A stretch of 64,000 nt of DNA. It comes from Ustilago trichophora. Lineage: Eukaryota > Basidiomycota > Ustilaginomycetes > Ustilaginales > Ustilaginaceae. The stretch spans positions 62,001 to 126,000 of the forward strand of contig OOIN01000013.1 of the NCBI GenBank assembly GCA_900323505.1. Reading direction: 5' to 3'. Within the stretch, counting starts at the first letter, position 1; every line of letters begins with the position of its first letter. Both the position numbers and the translations under genes were made by a program. The notes below the pieces were generated by a model. That model saw only the letters and a list, made by a program, of their open reading frames with translations, ran no database searches and had not been told where the DNA came from. This document shows positions 22,498 through 31,939 of this stretch, piece after piece.

Positions 22498-23460
22498 CAT
22501 ATTGTAAGAAAAGGAAATAGCCGGCTTCGGAGCCACCTACCGAGCCACCATGGCTGGCTCTGGGGTGGCTCCATTGAGGAGACATCCACTGAAGGTGGCT
22601 GCCAAAGTGGCTCTGTGGCCGGCTCTTGAAGTTGGTGGCTCCGTTGGATGGCTCCTCTTTGCAGCCATCCAGCAAGGGTGGTTTCCATGGTGTCTCTGCG
22701 GCCGTCTCTTGAGGATGGCGGCTTCCTGGGTGGCTCCATGGCCAGCGACTGTGTATCACAATGAGTCAGCAAGCTCAGGCACTTTGCCCGTGTTTCAGAG
22801 ACACGGAGGCAAGTCAATCTGCGTGGAGACCCCCAAGCGCAGTTTGTGGATGGTATATATATTTGCCGAAGCGCAGCACATCTCTTTCGTCCCTACTTCG
22901 ACCATGATGCCAGCCACCATCAACCTTACAAGTAAGTGTCATGCTCATCGCTTTCTTGGCTCCTTGGCTCAATGCTTGTCTCTGCTCAACACTGACTGAC
23001 ACCTGCCTTGACCTTCTCGTATTTTGCCACCAATGCTACCACCACCACTGTCACCATCAACATCTTGCCCTTTGCTGCCACCGGCACATCACCCACACCA
23101 CTCACTGCCCGCACCGCCCGCACCGCCCGCACCGCCCGCACCGCCCGCACCGCCCGCACCGCCCGCACCGCCCGCACCGCCCGCACCGCCCATGCTGCTG
23201 CCATCGCTGTTTGCACTGCTTTACGCACATCAATGCAGCCATATAGAACCCATTTTGATTGACTGTGCAATGCCGAGTGTGCATGAGCAGCTGGCTGTTG
23301 AGCCACCTCACAAAGCCATCCAAGCTGGCTCCTTGCTGGAGCCACCCGTTGAGGAGCCATCCGATCGGGGGTGGCTCTATGGGTGGCACCTAGGTAGGAG
23401 CCAACCTGGCTGGCTTTGCGGGTGGCTCCGAGGCCGGCTATTTCCTTTTGTTACGATATG
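22498..23460 (+). mobile_element. Unrecognised TIR element, copy A (non-autonomous DNA-transposon-like)
   Basis: The two ends are inverted repeats of about 40 bases, starting CATATYGTAA and continuing into AAAAGGAAATAGCCGGC and CGGAGCCACC. The element is flanked on both sides by AAT (22495-22497 and 23461-23463), consistent with a 3-bp target-site duplication. Inside each end lie arrays of the 9-mer GGTGGCTCC or its complement GGAGCCACC. The core has a TATA-like stretch (about 22853-22863) followed by ACAAGTAAGTGTCATG, a 5'-splice-site-like sequence that copy B shares. No transposase is encoded. Short TIRs starting with CA, a 3-bp duplication and subterminal repeat arrays recall CACTA/EnSpm elements, but the superfamily is not established. 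It ends 59 bases from the WDR70-like stop codon. Confidence 0.75.
23107..23187 (+). repeat. 9-bp minisatellite inside TIR element copy A
   Basis: Nine perfect tandem copies of GCCCGCACC are present. The corresponding part of copy B has only irregular CCGCTGCTGCC-like sequence, so the array expanded in copy A or was lost in B. Confidence 0.95.
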
Positions 23461-23518
23461 AATCAGCTGCCGTGAATTTTGATGAAACCAGAGCGCAAAA
23501 CATGCTCAATCGGCCAAG

Positions 23519-25468
23519 TTACTCCTTTTCATCGTCGCTATACTTTGAATAAACAGCGTTGGGCTGAGTATCCTTCCACGCCTTTGTGAATTCCGGTTCG
23601 TCGTTATCACCTTGCTTGTTGGCATACTTTAACAGTGCCTCTCGCGGGTCCTCCATCAACGCTGTTCCTCCACCGTATAGGGTTTGAACCACGTGCTGGG
23701 TGGCAGCGGCGCCGATTCTGCCGCCTTTTCCTGGACCGTCGACTGGTTTTTGGGGGATTCGACTCGAGATGGGATCCTGTCGGATTTTGGCGAGTTTGCG
23801 ACGTTTGGCAGATTCGGAGGAGGATTGTGCCATGTCGATGGTGTTTCCTTCGAAAATTGGGTAGGATCCGTCCGAGTAGGAGCCCGGATCGGCCGAGGTG
23901 TAGAAGGATGTAGAGGAAGTTTTGGAAGTTCGATTGAGGGCGAGGATAATTCCTTTTGTGGAGCGGGTAGAATCGTAGTACAGTGAGAGGGTGCCTTGTT
24001 GATGGGTGCAGAAGAGTTGATCGGTGACCGGGCTCCAGTGTAGCCGAATGGGAGAGCTCGAAACTGGATATTCTTGCACCACGTCCAAAGATGTGCTGTC
24101 CAACACGACGATCTTTCCCCCTGCCAAAGCCTTCCCTGTATCCCCATCCTCTACATCGTCCTGAAGAAGCTTCCTCCCTCCAGAACCGCCAGTGGGAACA
24201 GCAGAAACGCAAGTCAAAATAGACCTCCCATCCATTGGATCCCAAACAACACTAGTATGAGCCGAATTATTCGCCATCCCCCCTCTCACCGCTAGAGGAG
24301 TCCTAAACTTTCTCAAATCCCAAAGCTTGACCGTCCCATCTCCTCCGCGTGTTACTACAGTGTAGCCATCATTTTGGTTGACAGCGATGCTGCTCGTCAC
24401 TGTATCGGTTTCGTGTGCGTTGTCGATGCTTCCTCGGGGTTTGCTGTTTAGATTGGTTCGCAGGTCCCAGTGTGCAAGGCTGCCGTCGAGACCAGCGGCG
24501 ATCAAGGTGGATTGAATCGTTCGGATGGCGGTAACTTTGGTACGATTGCCTCTGGTCTTGCTCTTGACCACAATGAGATCGTCTTGACCCTGTTGCATCG
24601 TACCAACGTCCCAGATGCGGACCGTGCTATCCGACCCTCCGGTGAAGAATCTTCCCAGCTCGATTGGATCCCACATTCCGCACGTCAACCCAGAAACATG
24701 CCCTTTGGTATTCCGCATATCCCTCAGATACATGTCTCCTCTCTTGCACGTTCCTACTTCGGCTCCGTCGCGAGTGAAAACTTTCGCTTCGCTGGTGCCC
24801 GATACAACCAACAAGTTGCCTCCATTGGCAGAAAAAGAAAGGTCGAGCACCGGGTAGCTTCCACCAGGCTCAAATAGGCGGAACGGGCTGAGTGTGGAAG
24901 AGGACATTCCGCCGAAATCGTAGAGTGAAAGGGTATGGTCGTAGGAGCCAAGGGCAAAGCGGGATCCAGAGGGGTCTACGGCTAGGGAGGATATGGTTTT
25001 GCTGTGCGTGCCGCGGAAGGTGACGGAGGAGGACATGGGCGGGAGGATGATGTCGCTTCGTTTTGATGGTATAAAGGTGGTGTTTGATGGTGGTGGTGGC
25101 GGTCCAACGTCGTCATCAGATTCAGAGTCTTGGTCGGAATCATCATCATCATCATCATCGTCGGAATCAAGACCTTTAGCACGACGCTCTCTAGCCCTCT
25201 GTTCAGCCTCCCGATTCGCAGCCCGCTCCTCCGCCGTCAATCCATCATCTTGCTCTGCCTCCTCCTCTTCAGCCTGTCTATCCTGAGCATCTTCCGCGGG
25301 CCGCTTGCCGAGCACCGTAGCACTGAGCCGTGAAGATGACGCAGACTCCTCTTCTCCGCGTGCAGCCGTCGACAGCGGTTGTGCTGCAACCTGTTGTGGC
25401 TGGGGTTTCTTACCAGGCCGCCGACCAAAGGAGGTCGGCATCATAGCTCGTAAAGCTGCTTCATCCAT
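23519..25468 (-). CDS. WD40-repeat protein, WDR70/gastrulation-defective family
   Basis: This single-exon gene encodes 649 residues and starts at an ATG at 25468. WDR70-family proteins are nuclear; in fission yeast and human they are linked to DNA-damage-response chromatin work and associate with CRL4 ligase. The N-terminal 150 residues are Gln/Glu/Asp-rich with acidic runs. WD repeats start at about residue 155 (THSKTISSLAVDPSGSRFAL, SYDHTLSLYDF) and include GGSDSTVRIWD, AGLDGSLAHWDLR and GGDGTVKLWDLRKF. The C-terminus has a family-typical basic segment (AKRRKLAKIRQDP) and QTLYGGGTAL. TIR element copy A lies directly downstream, so the 3' untranslated region may run into it. Confidence 0.88.
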   Translation of the reverse strand: MDEAALRAMMPTSFGRRPGKKPQPQQVAAQPLSTAARGEEESASSSRLSATVLGKRPAEDAQDRQAEEEEAEQDDGLTAEERAANREAEQRARERRAKGLDSDDDDDDDDSDQDSESDDDVGPPPPPSNTTFIPSKRSDIILPPMSSSVTFRGTHSKTISSLAVDPSGSRFALGSYDHTLSLYDFGGMSSSTLSPFRLFEPGGSYPVLDLSFSANGGNLLVVSGTSEAKVFTRDGAEVGTCKRGDMYLRDMRNTKGHVSGLTCGMWDPIELGRFFTGGSDSTVRIWDVGTMQQGQDDLIVVKSKTRGNRTKVTAIRTIQSTLIAAGLDGSLAHWDLRTNLNSKPRGSIDNAHETDTVTSSIAVNQNDGYTVVTRGGDGTVKLWDLRKFRTPLAVRGGMANNSAHTSVVWDPMDGRSILTCVSAVPTGGSGGRKLLQDDVEDGDTGKALAGGKIVVLDSTSLDVVQEYPVSSSPIRLHWSPVTDQLFCTHQQGTLSLYYDSTRSTKGIILALNRTSKTSSTSFYTSADPGSYSDGSYPIFEGNTIDMAQSSSESAKRRKLAKIRQDPISSRIPQKPVDGPGKGGRIGAAATQHVVQTLYGGGTALMEDPREALLKYANKQGDNDEPEFTKAWKDTQPNAVYSKYSDDEKE

Positions 25469-25896
25469 CCTTGTGCTATCTCTGCCAAAATCGGGTTGCG
25501 GTGCAGGAAGAACAGTTGATGTGCAGATGGTCGGTTTGAAGGATGGAAGGTAGCAAAGCTCAGCATCGGATATCTGTCAAGATTTCAATCCCGACTTCCG
25601 ACGCTGCTATAAATTTGTGGAGGCTCAAGGGCGAAAATTCTCAACACAAGACGCGCAGCACACACACTCAGCAGGAGAGATGAAGAAAGAGTGTGTATTC
25701 CGTTTGCGACCAACCATGCCCAAGACATGAATAGGTGGTCGAAGTGAAGATATAGGGATGTAGAGACGCCGTGACAGCGACATGACATTCAATAGAAACC
25801 AATAAAGAGAGGGGAATGTGGTCTGTGCACACATTTCGTTTCGAATACGGTCCTGCGGGGACCGGTCATCTTTGACTGATCATTGTAGGGTAACAA
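25469..25896. other. Intergenic upstream of WDR70-like gene (no gene seen)
   Basis: These 428 bases separate two minus-strand genes and should contain the WDR70-like promoter and the 3' untranslated end of the upstream gene. No gene was recognised. Confidence 0.5.
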
Positions 25897-28245
25897 TCAC
25901 GCCTTCTTGGGAAGATTCGCAAGCCGCCATCCATTGACGTTGGCCATCGATGCCGAGATTCCATTGACACCCGCATCAGCACTTCCGTGACTCCTCCTCC
26001 TGGCCAACCCGCCAAAGCTCTCCCTCACAATCAGATGCAAGCAGGTCACGATGATCACGTCCTTCAACTCTTCGCGGGTGAGTCCTGCCCCGTCGGGGCC
26101 CAGTCCGGTGCTGCTCAGATCGGGAAGAGGGAAGGGGACCGCCAGCTGGCCGACAAGCTTAGGGTGGTGCGGGGCAGGGGAAAGCGTGCCGAGTGGGATG
26201 CGTGTGGTAGGGCCGAGGACAAGGTGGCAGTTCCAGGGGGTCTCGCTGTCTTCTGGATCGGATTCGTCGCCTGAATCGTCGTCTCCGTGAGGTGCGGAGG
26301 AGCCGGCAGCAGATGTGTCCACCGATCGCCTGGGAGAGCGATGACCCGCGCCAGAGATGAATGACGATGGCCGCGAAGTCGAACGGATCGCATCGCCGTT
26401 GCTCAGACGTGGAGGTACAATCTCATCCACTCCGAGCGACTGTGCTGAAGCCGAGGTTGTGGCAAGATGCTGTTGCTGCTGGTGGTGGAGGGAAGCATTG
26501 CTTCGACTGGCCTCCATGCCAGCGTGGCGGTCAATGCTGGTGACGGAAGCGTTGAGCGAGACGCTGGCTCGCAATCTGGCCTGCGCTTCTTCCGCACGTC
26601 GCATGTTGGACGACTTTTTCGAGTTGCGTGACCATTCGAATCGCACTGGGATCTGAGAGGGTGGTGGGTGGAGCTCGTTGCCTCCCATGCGGTTGACGAG
26701 GTTGAATCGCTTCCATACACTTGTAAGAACCGGGTTGGAACCCTCGCCATCCGCCGCGGAAGGATTGACCGCGGATGTCCTGCCTGCAAAGTTAGCCGGC
26801 ACGCCATCGTGCGCCTTGCGGTTCCACTTGCGTACAGTCCAGTAGTAGCCTTCGGTGCGTTTTCCTTCAGCGAGTCCGGCGCCTGGTTGCATCTGAGGGA
26901 TTTCGCTGGTGCCGTGGCCGCGTCCGGGATCGCTCTGGGCCAGCTTGCCGAACAAGCTAGGCGTGGCTCCGGACGTGCTTCCTACGCCACCATTCTGCGC
27001 AGAAGCCCCATCACGTCCAAAGACACTACCGGCTCCTGACGCGCTACTAGGCCGCACATTGAGCGAGAATCGCTTGAACTTGCCCAGCAGCTTTCCACCC
27101 AAGTTGCCCTCCACTCCGCGTGCTTCTGGCGTCATGGCTTGGAATGAAGTGGGCGGCTCATTGCAGGGAGAGGCAGAATCTGTGCTGGCTGCATCGCGAG
27201 CCGGAGCTGAAAAGGCCGAAGCGTCGTCGACGCCGCCGGAAGAGCTGGTCTCGCTTCTAGGAGAGATGCCATGTGCAGCCTGCAGTGTGGAAGTGCCCTT
27301 GTCTGTTGCTGCGTGCTTATACAATGTAGCCAGATCGTTGACGCCACTGATGAGCTCAGTAGGCTCGAGAATGCCGAATCCATCCAGATCGATGCCCTTC
27401 CTGACGTATTTTGCCACTTTTTGATCCGTACCTGCGTCGCTCACGGTGGTCGAGAGGATATGATGGAAGTTGAGATTGTAAAGCGGGGTGACACGTTTTC
27501 CTGAGCTGGCGGATGCCACTGAGCCAGAGGCGGAGACTTCGGATCCGGCGGAACGGGTCGAGGTGATGGAATCTCTCCTTCGTAGCTCGGTAGATGGCAT
27601 GGATGGGAGCTCGTTCTGCGCTACCGACGAATCCATGGAGGATCTTCGCTGGGAACCATCACGACGATGTTGGAGCTGCTGAGGCATGACGAGTTGAATT
27701 TGCAAGTTAAGTGGATTGGCCTGCTTGCTAGGAGGAGGCTTGACGATGACAAGCAGCTCAGGTGGTGCCAGTCTCTTACGGCGGCGAGGAAGTAAGCTCC
27801 TAGCGGCTTCCGAGGAGTGGGCGGCGCTCCATGCTGCTTCGCTGTCGACGCCGCCAAGGGTGGAGCTAAACTGCGTGTGTCTTTCGTGGCTGAGCTCGGA
27901 GGAGTTGGCCATCGAGTTGGGCCTGCTGGCACTCGACTTTGTCAAACGAGCATCGTAAGGATGTGACGACGAGCGAGCGTCCTCTGGAGCGCCGATATCG
28001 CTTGCACGGCCGTTGAGCGTCGCCTCGGAGGCTTCTCGGTGGTGGTCTCTTGACGACATGGCCCAGCCGGGTTGAGAGCTAAACTGGAAGGGTGCCTTGG
28101 GAGTCATGGAGGTAGCTCGATCGATGGGAGACATGGGATTGGAAGCGGAGCTCGATGTCCGCGCACGAGCAGGATCACTGGGACCTTGTTCGACATCGCC
28201 ATTCAGCTTGTTGGAGCCGATCCAGTTTGAAAAGATGCTGGTCAT
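25897..28245 (-). CDS. Large Ser-rich protein of unknown function
   Basis: This single-exon gene encodes 782 residues and starts at an ATG at 28245. I do not recognise a named domain. Three ordered blocks stand out among Ser/Ala-rich linkers. One at about residues 160-190 (ELLVIVKPPPSKQANPLNLQ) and one at about 250-305 (TPLYNLNFHHIL, VRKGIDLDGFGILEPTELI) may form one fold. Residues 450-530 contain YYWTVRKWNRKAHDG and VWKRFNLVNR, rich in aromatic and basic residues. The C-terminus (about 670-760) has WNCHLVLGP and a helix DVIIVTCLHLIVRESFGGL. No signal peptide or membrane span is seen. The ordered blocks suggest a conserved scaffold or signalling protein; no function is assigned. Confidence 0.8.
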   Translation of the reverse strand: MTSIFSNWIGSNKLNGDVEQGPSDPARARTSSSASNPMSPIDRATSMTPKAPFQFSSQPGWAMSSRDHHREASEATLNGRASDIGAPEDARSSSHPYDARLTKSSASRPNSMANSSELSHERHTQFSSTLGGVDSEAAWSAAHSSEAARSLLPRRRKRLAPPELLVIVKPPPSKQANPLNLQIQLVMPQQLQHRRDGSQRRSSMDSSVAQNELPSMPSTELRRRDSITSTRSAGSEVSASGSVASASSGKRVTPLYNLNFHHILSTTVSDAGTDQKVAKYVRKGIDLDGFGILEPTELISGVNDLATLYKHAATDKGTSTLQAAHGISPRSETSSSGGVDDASAFSAPARDAASTDSASPCNEPPTSFQAMTPEARGVEGNLGGKLLGKFKRFSLNVRPSSASGAGSVFGRDGASAQNGGVGSTSGATPSLFGKLAQSDPGRGHGTSEIPQMQPGAGLAEGKRTEGYYWTVRKWNRKAHDGVPANFAGRTSAVNPSAADGEGSNPVLTSVWKRFNLVNRMGGNELHPPPSQIPVRFEWSRNSKKSSNMRRAEEAQARLRASVSLNASVTSIDRHAGMEASRSNASLHHQQQQHLATTSASAQSLGVDEIVPPRLSNGDAIRSTSRPSSFISGAGHRSPRRSVDTSAAGSSAPHGDDDSGDESDPEDSETPWNCHLVLGPTTRIPLGTLSPAPHHPKLVGQLAVPFPLPDLSSTGLGPDGAGLTREELKDVIIVTCLHLIVRESFGGLARRRSHGSADAGVNGISASMANVNGWRLANLPKKA

Positions 28246-30016
28246 GATGGGGTTGGCTGAGGCTCGATGCGCAAGTCAGCCAGGTAGTAGCGAGTTAAAT
28301 AGCCCAGATTTTCAGGTCGAGTCGCAGTGATTGCTGTGGCTGGATGGTTGCCGGCAGCGGTGGGGAAACTTCGTGCGGCGAAAAGGGCCTAGAAGGTGGG
28401 GAAATGAAAAAGAGCCGAGCAGACGAGACTCTCAAAGACACGACATCCGATGTGTGAGGTTTGTGTGCCGAAATGAGGTCGAAGGGGTGCTGCGAGTCGC
28501 CGGGAGAGCGGCTGGAAGTGAACCCTTTTTCGTGGTTCCTGGTGGGGAAGTTGGTGAGCGGGTGCCTGATTGGTAGTTGTGGAGCAAAAATGCTGCAGAT
28601 ACAGTTGTCCACAGTGTCTAGATTGTTACACTACAGTATGTCGCTCGATGAATGCGTATCGCAGTGTGGAGATGAGAGGTGGCTCGATGCGTTGCGGACT
28701 GGATGGGTGCGTGTAGTGCCGGGATGCGCTGGGATGAAAGAAGCAGCCTGGTTGCCAGATAAAGTAGAGCAGGGTAGCAGCGAGCGGGCAAATGCGATAC
28801 GAGACAGTGGAGTGACAAGATGGTGGTGACGAGGGAGAGAGGAGGCGAAGGGATGGTGGAGCATCGAGTACGAGAGAGAGTAGAGTGGTCTTGTGAGTGA
28901 GCAAATGAATAGTGCGAAGTGCGAGGTGAATGACCAAACGGAATTGACACAAAATTGAAAATGCGGCTCGGTAAGCTCAGCCCGCTCTGTCACACCAAAA
29001 CGTTGAAAGGCCAACACGCTACAGTACTGTACAGTACACAAAGAAGGACAAAATTAAAAACCCTAGAAAAATAAGAAAGAAGGGCAGACCACGAGAGGCT
29101 AGCGTGAGGAAGCGGGAAAAGTGGAGTGCAACACTGTCGGACTGCCAAAAAGAGCAAAAGAGAGCGAGCGATGATGCGTGTGCGTATGCGAGTGCGTGTG
29201 TGTGTGACCGGCCCAGCGCATCCGTGACATTACCGACTGGCCATCCGACTCTTTCTTTCTCTCTAATCCGAACGCGAGCAAAACGAACACGCACGATTCA
29301 GCAGAGGCATGCTGTGGCTTCTTTACTGTGTTTGTCCATTTCATCGATCGGTGCTGCTGCTGGCCTGGACAGCGGAGGTGCACTGTCGATGAGCTCGCTC
29401 GCATGGAACAGATGCCAAGCATATGGTGACCATAACGTATCAGCAATGCGTGTGTCCAAGTGCGTGTGTGTGTGTGTGCGACGTAGGAGGCTTGATTTTT
29501 GCGCCTCTTGACCGCCCTCAACTTACCCGCTGTGTACTGTGGTGTCTGTAGCAAAGCCCCCGCGCCGTGTGAAATAAGACCGCGGACCTTCCGATCCACA
29601 CTTCTCAAACAAGCTCAAACATGAGCTGATGGAAAAAAAAACCCCCAAAAACAAACCCAGTTTGCAGGACGAAAAATCGGAAAGTCTTATTTAGCGTCCT
29701 TCTCCAAGTACAGAACCTTCCTATCTCCTTTGAGATGGGCTAACCGACACTGAATCTCACTCGGATCTTTGCTACTGCCATCATCATCTCCACCTTCCAC
29801 CAGCAAGATCTTCATGACACGATGGCAACCTTCACATCGAGTAGAACTCGTTGACAACTCCTTTCAATAGACATAGGATTGGTGTCATTCAAATCGTGAT
29901 CATGTGAAATCGTCCTATACTGCAGAACGTGATGGATTTTGTATCAAGTGACAAGATGGGAATAGCTGAGAGTGAGAGCATTCCAATACAGCGTAGCGTT
30001 GCTACTACATAGAGTC
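28246..30016. other. Intergenic with TACTGTA-type palindromes
   Basis: These 1.8 kb lie between two minus-strand genes. They contain the palindrome-rich TACAGTACTGTACAGTAC at 29020-29037, GT/TG-rich stretches near 29180 and 29465, and a possible small coding segment at 29687-29863 (listed separately). No other gene is seen. Confidence 0.5.
29687..29863 (-). CDS. Possible small coding segment or terminal exon, unknown
   Basis: A minus-strand frame of 58 codons ends at TAA (29689-29687). It includes CEGCHRVMKILLVEG, with a CX2C pair, and ends in KVLYLEKDAK. The composition looks protein-like and the only in-frame ATG would give 43 residues. An AG just after the upstream in-frame stop could be a splice acceptor, making this a last exon of an unseen short gene. 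No companion exon was found in the 150 bases before the MAM3-like stop. This could be chance. Confidence 0.25.
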   Translation of the reverse strand, partial: KELSTSSTRCEGCHRVMKILLVEGGDDDGSSKDPSEIQCRLAHLKGDRKVLYLEKDAK

Positions 30017-31939
30017 CTACTCAGACCGTCCAAACACCTTCTTTATTCCATCCAGAAGCGGTCGTCGTTCTCCGTCCTCTTCCTCTCGATCTTGATTGTC
30101 AGCACCGTTGCGTTCGTCGTGCTCTCTTTCGTCTCTCTGACGCTCGTCATCCTTTCTCGCTCGCTCCTCGGCGCCCGGATACTCTTGGATATCTGATATC
30201 CGCACAATGCGAGGCTGACGATCCTGACTGCCCACCTCGACAATGTATGGCTCTGTATACGAGTTCTGTGCGCTACCTGCGCTCTGATGGATCACAGCCG
30301 CACGATGCAGATCTTGATAATTGATGCCATCCAGCGAGGTGGCCACCGAGGAGGTGCTTTCCCGACGCAACGGCGTATTTGGCTCGTACGATCCCGAGGC
30401 TTTGCGACTGACACTGGCCACCGACTGGGGAGATCCTGGTCTCTTGATAGCCACCTTGTCAACTGCACGAACACTGGTGCTCGGCAATCCATACTTTGAG
30501 TCTTTTCTCGCCTGCCCATCGTTGTCCATGATGCCAATGGTACCGTAGCTGCTTCGGAGAGGCGCCTTCATGGGACCACCAAGCTTTCGTCGACGTTCGA
30601 TGATGCCGCGAATCAGAGGCTGCCAGTTCTGACCAGCGTTGTTGCCAGACTGACGGTTTCGGACCACCTTGATCTTGTTGTGAACATCGACGTAGATGTC
30701 GGTCTCGTCAACAATCTCTTCTCCAATCATCTCCTCGATGACGTCTTCGAGCGTAACGACGCCAAGCGCACCTCTCGACTCTCCTGGATGGGTCGAGACG
30801 AGGATCATGTGACTACGGCCTTGCTGGAAGTAATTGAGGCAATCGAGGAGCGTCAGGTCGGTACTGGCCTCGGGCAGCGGAGTGAGGTGGAAACTCGACA
30901 CAGCCTGCGCATCTTCGGGATCGTACTGGATCAGATTCTTGACCAAGAGCATACCGACGATGGCGTCCTTCTTTCCGGGTTCGTGGATGGGCACTCGGGA
31001 GTACCCGGAACGAACAAGCTTGGCCACGCCTTCCTCGTCGAGAATGGTGTCGCTCGACATGATGAAGACATCTTCGATGGGCGTCATGACGTCTCTGACC
31101 GTTTTGTCGTTGAGTTCGAGCACGGCGCGGATGATGGTGACTTCGTCCTCGTGCAAGTGTTCGGTACCGATCTGCTGATGAAGTGAAACAAAGGTCTTGA
31201 GCTCGGCCTTGCGGTAGGTGGTACCGTGCTCTTCGCCGAGGCACCAGTCGAGAAACTTGGCAGTAGGCCACGCGATAGGTGCAAGGATGATCATGGTCAA
31301 ATGTACCATGGGAGCACAAAAGGCACCAATCGCGAGACCGTAGCGCGCGCAAATGCTCTGAGGCACGATTTCACCAAAGATGACGATGAGGAACGTGGAA
31401 GAAAGCACCGCAGCGAGACCACCGCCAAAGTCGGAGAGGAAGACGGGTAGAGTCTCGTTGACAATGACGTTGCCGAGGAGCAACACGACAAGGACCCAGT
31501 GACGACCCTTTTCGAGAAGCTTGAGCACCTTTGTTGCGTGTTTGCGCTCCTTTTCCGAGCCGGAAGATGCCAACACCTGCAGATTGACCATGTCGAGACC
31601 CATCAGGCCCAGCGTGAGACCTGCAAAGATACCGCCGAGCACTACCAGAGCAGCGATGGTAAGAATGTCGATGGTGAGCTTGAGCGGATTGTCGCTGACG
31701 GGATCATCCTCCTCGTGGCGATGGCGCGATGATGCGGCTGGGTCAGAGGCAGGCAAAGCTTGTGGCGATGCGAAAGAGAATGGCGCAGAGAGAACTGGCA
31801 CGATCAAGTGAACCAAGGTCGTAAGTGCGACGATGGCCAACTTTACAAAGGGTTGAGCGCGATACTGCATTGAGGCGGCTGAAGCTGTGGATCGAGACGA
31901 GGCGATTCGCGCAGGCGCCATCGCAGATGTACCTATCAT
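30017..31939 (-). CDS. MAM3: MAM3/CNNM-like membrane protein with DUF21 and CBS domains
   Basis: Translation probably starts at the ATG at 31939, giving 640 residues; upstream codons are open but lack an ATG. MAM3 and its CNNM relatives are membrane proteins linked to Mg/Mn and other metal homeostasis, in yeast at the vacuole. A hydrophobic N-terminal segment (residues 31-52) may be a signal peptide. The DUF21 transmembrane domain spans about 88-270 (ILTIAALVVLGGIFAGLTLG, GEIVPQSICARYGL). Two CBS motifs follow (VRDVMTPIEDVF, SGYSRVPIHEPG, GVVTLEDVIEEMIGEEI). The tail is Ser/Arg/Glu-rich and probably cytosolic. All family hallmarks are present and the frame is intact. Confidence 0.92.
   Translation of the reverse strand: MIGTSAMAPARIASSRSTASAASMQYRAQPFVKLAIVALTTLVHLIVPVLSAPFSFASPQALPASDPAASSRHRHEEDDPVSDNPLKLTIDILTIAALVVLGGIFAGLTLGLMGLDMVNLQVLASSGSEKERKHATKVLKLLEKGRHWVLVVLLLGNVIVNETLPVFLSDFGGGLAAVLSSTFLIVIFGEIVPQSICARYGLAIGAFCAPMVHLTMIILAPIAWPTAKFLDWCLGEEHGTTYRKAELKTFVSLHQQIGTEHLHEDEVTIIRAVLELNDKTVRDVMTPIEDVFIMSSDTILDEEGVAKLVRSGYSRVPIHEPGKKDAIVGMLLVKNLIQYDPEDAQAVSSFHLTPLPEASTDLTLLDCLNYFQQGRSHMILVSTHPGESRGALGVVTLEDVIEEMIGEEIVDETDIYVDVHNKIKVVRNRQSGNNAGQNWQPLIRGIIERRRKLGGPMKAPLRSSYGTIGIMDNDGQARKDSKYGLPSTSVRAVDKVAIKRPGSPQSVASVSRKASGSYEPNTPLRRESTSSVATSLDGINYQDLHRAAVIHQSAGSAQNSYTEPYIVEVGSQDRQPRIVRISDIQEYPGAEERARKDDERQRDEREHDERNGADNQDREEEDGERRPLLDGIKKVFGRSE

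Noticed and set aside
22986..23461. Long open frames through the GCCCGCACC array (Ala-Arg-Thr or Pro-Ala repeats)
   Set aside because: A 9-bp repeat keeps several frames open on both strands without being coding.
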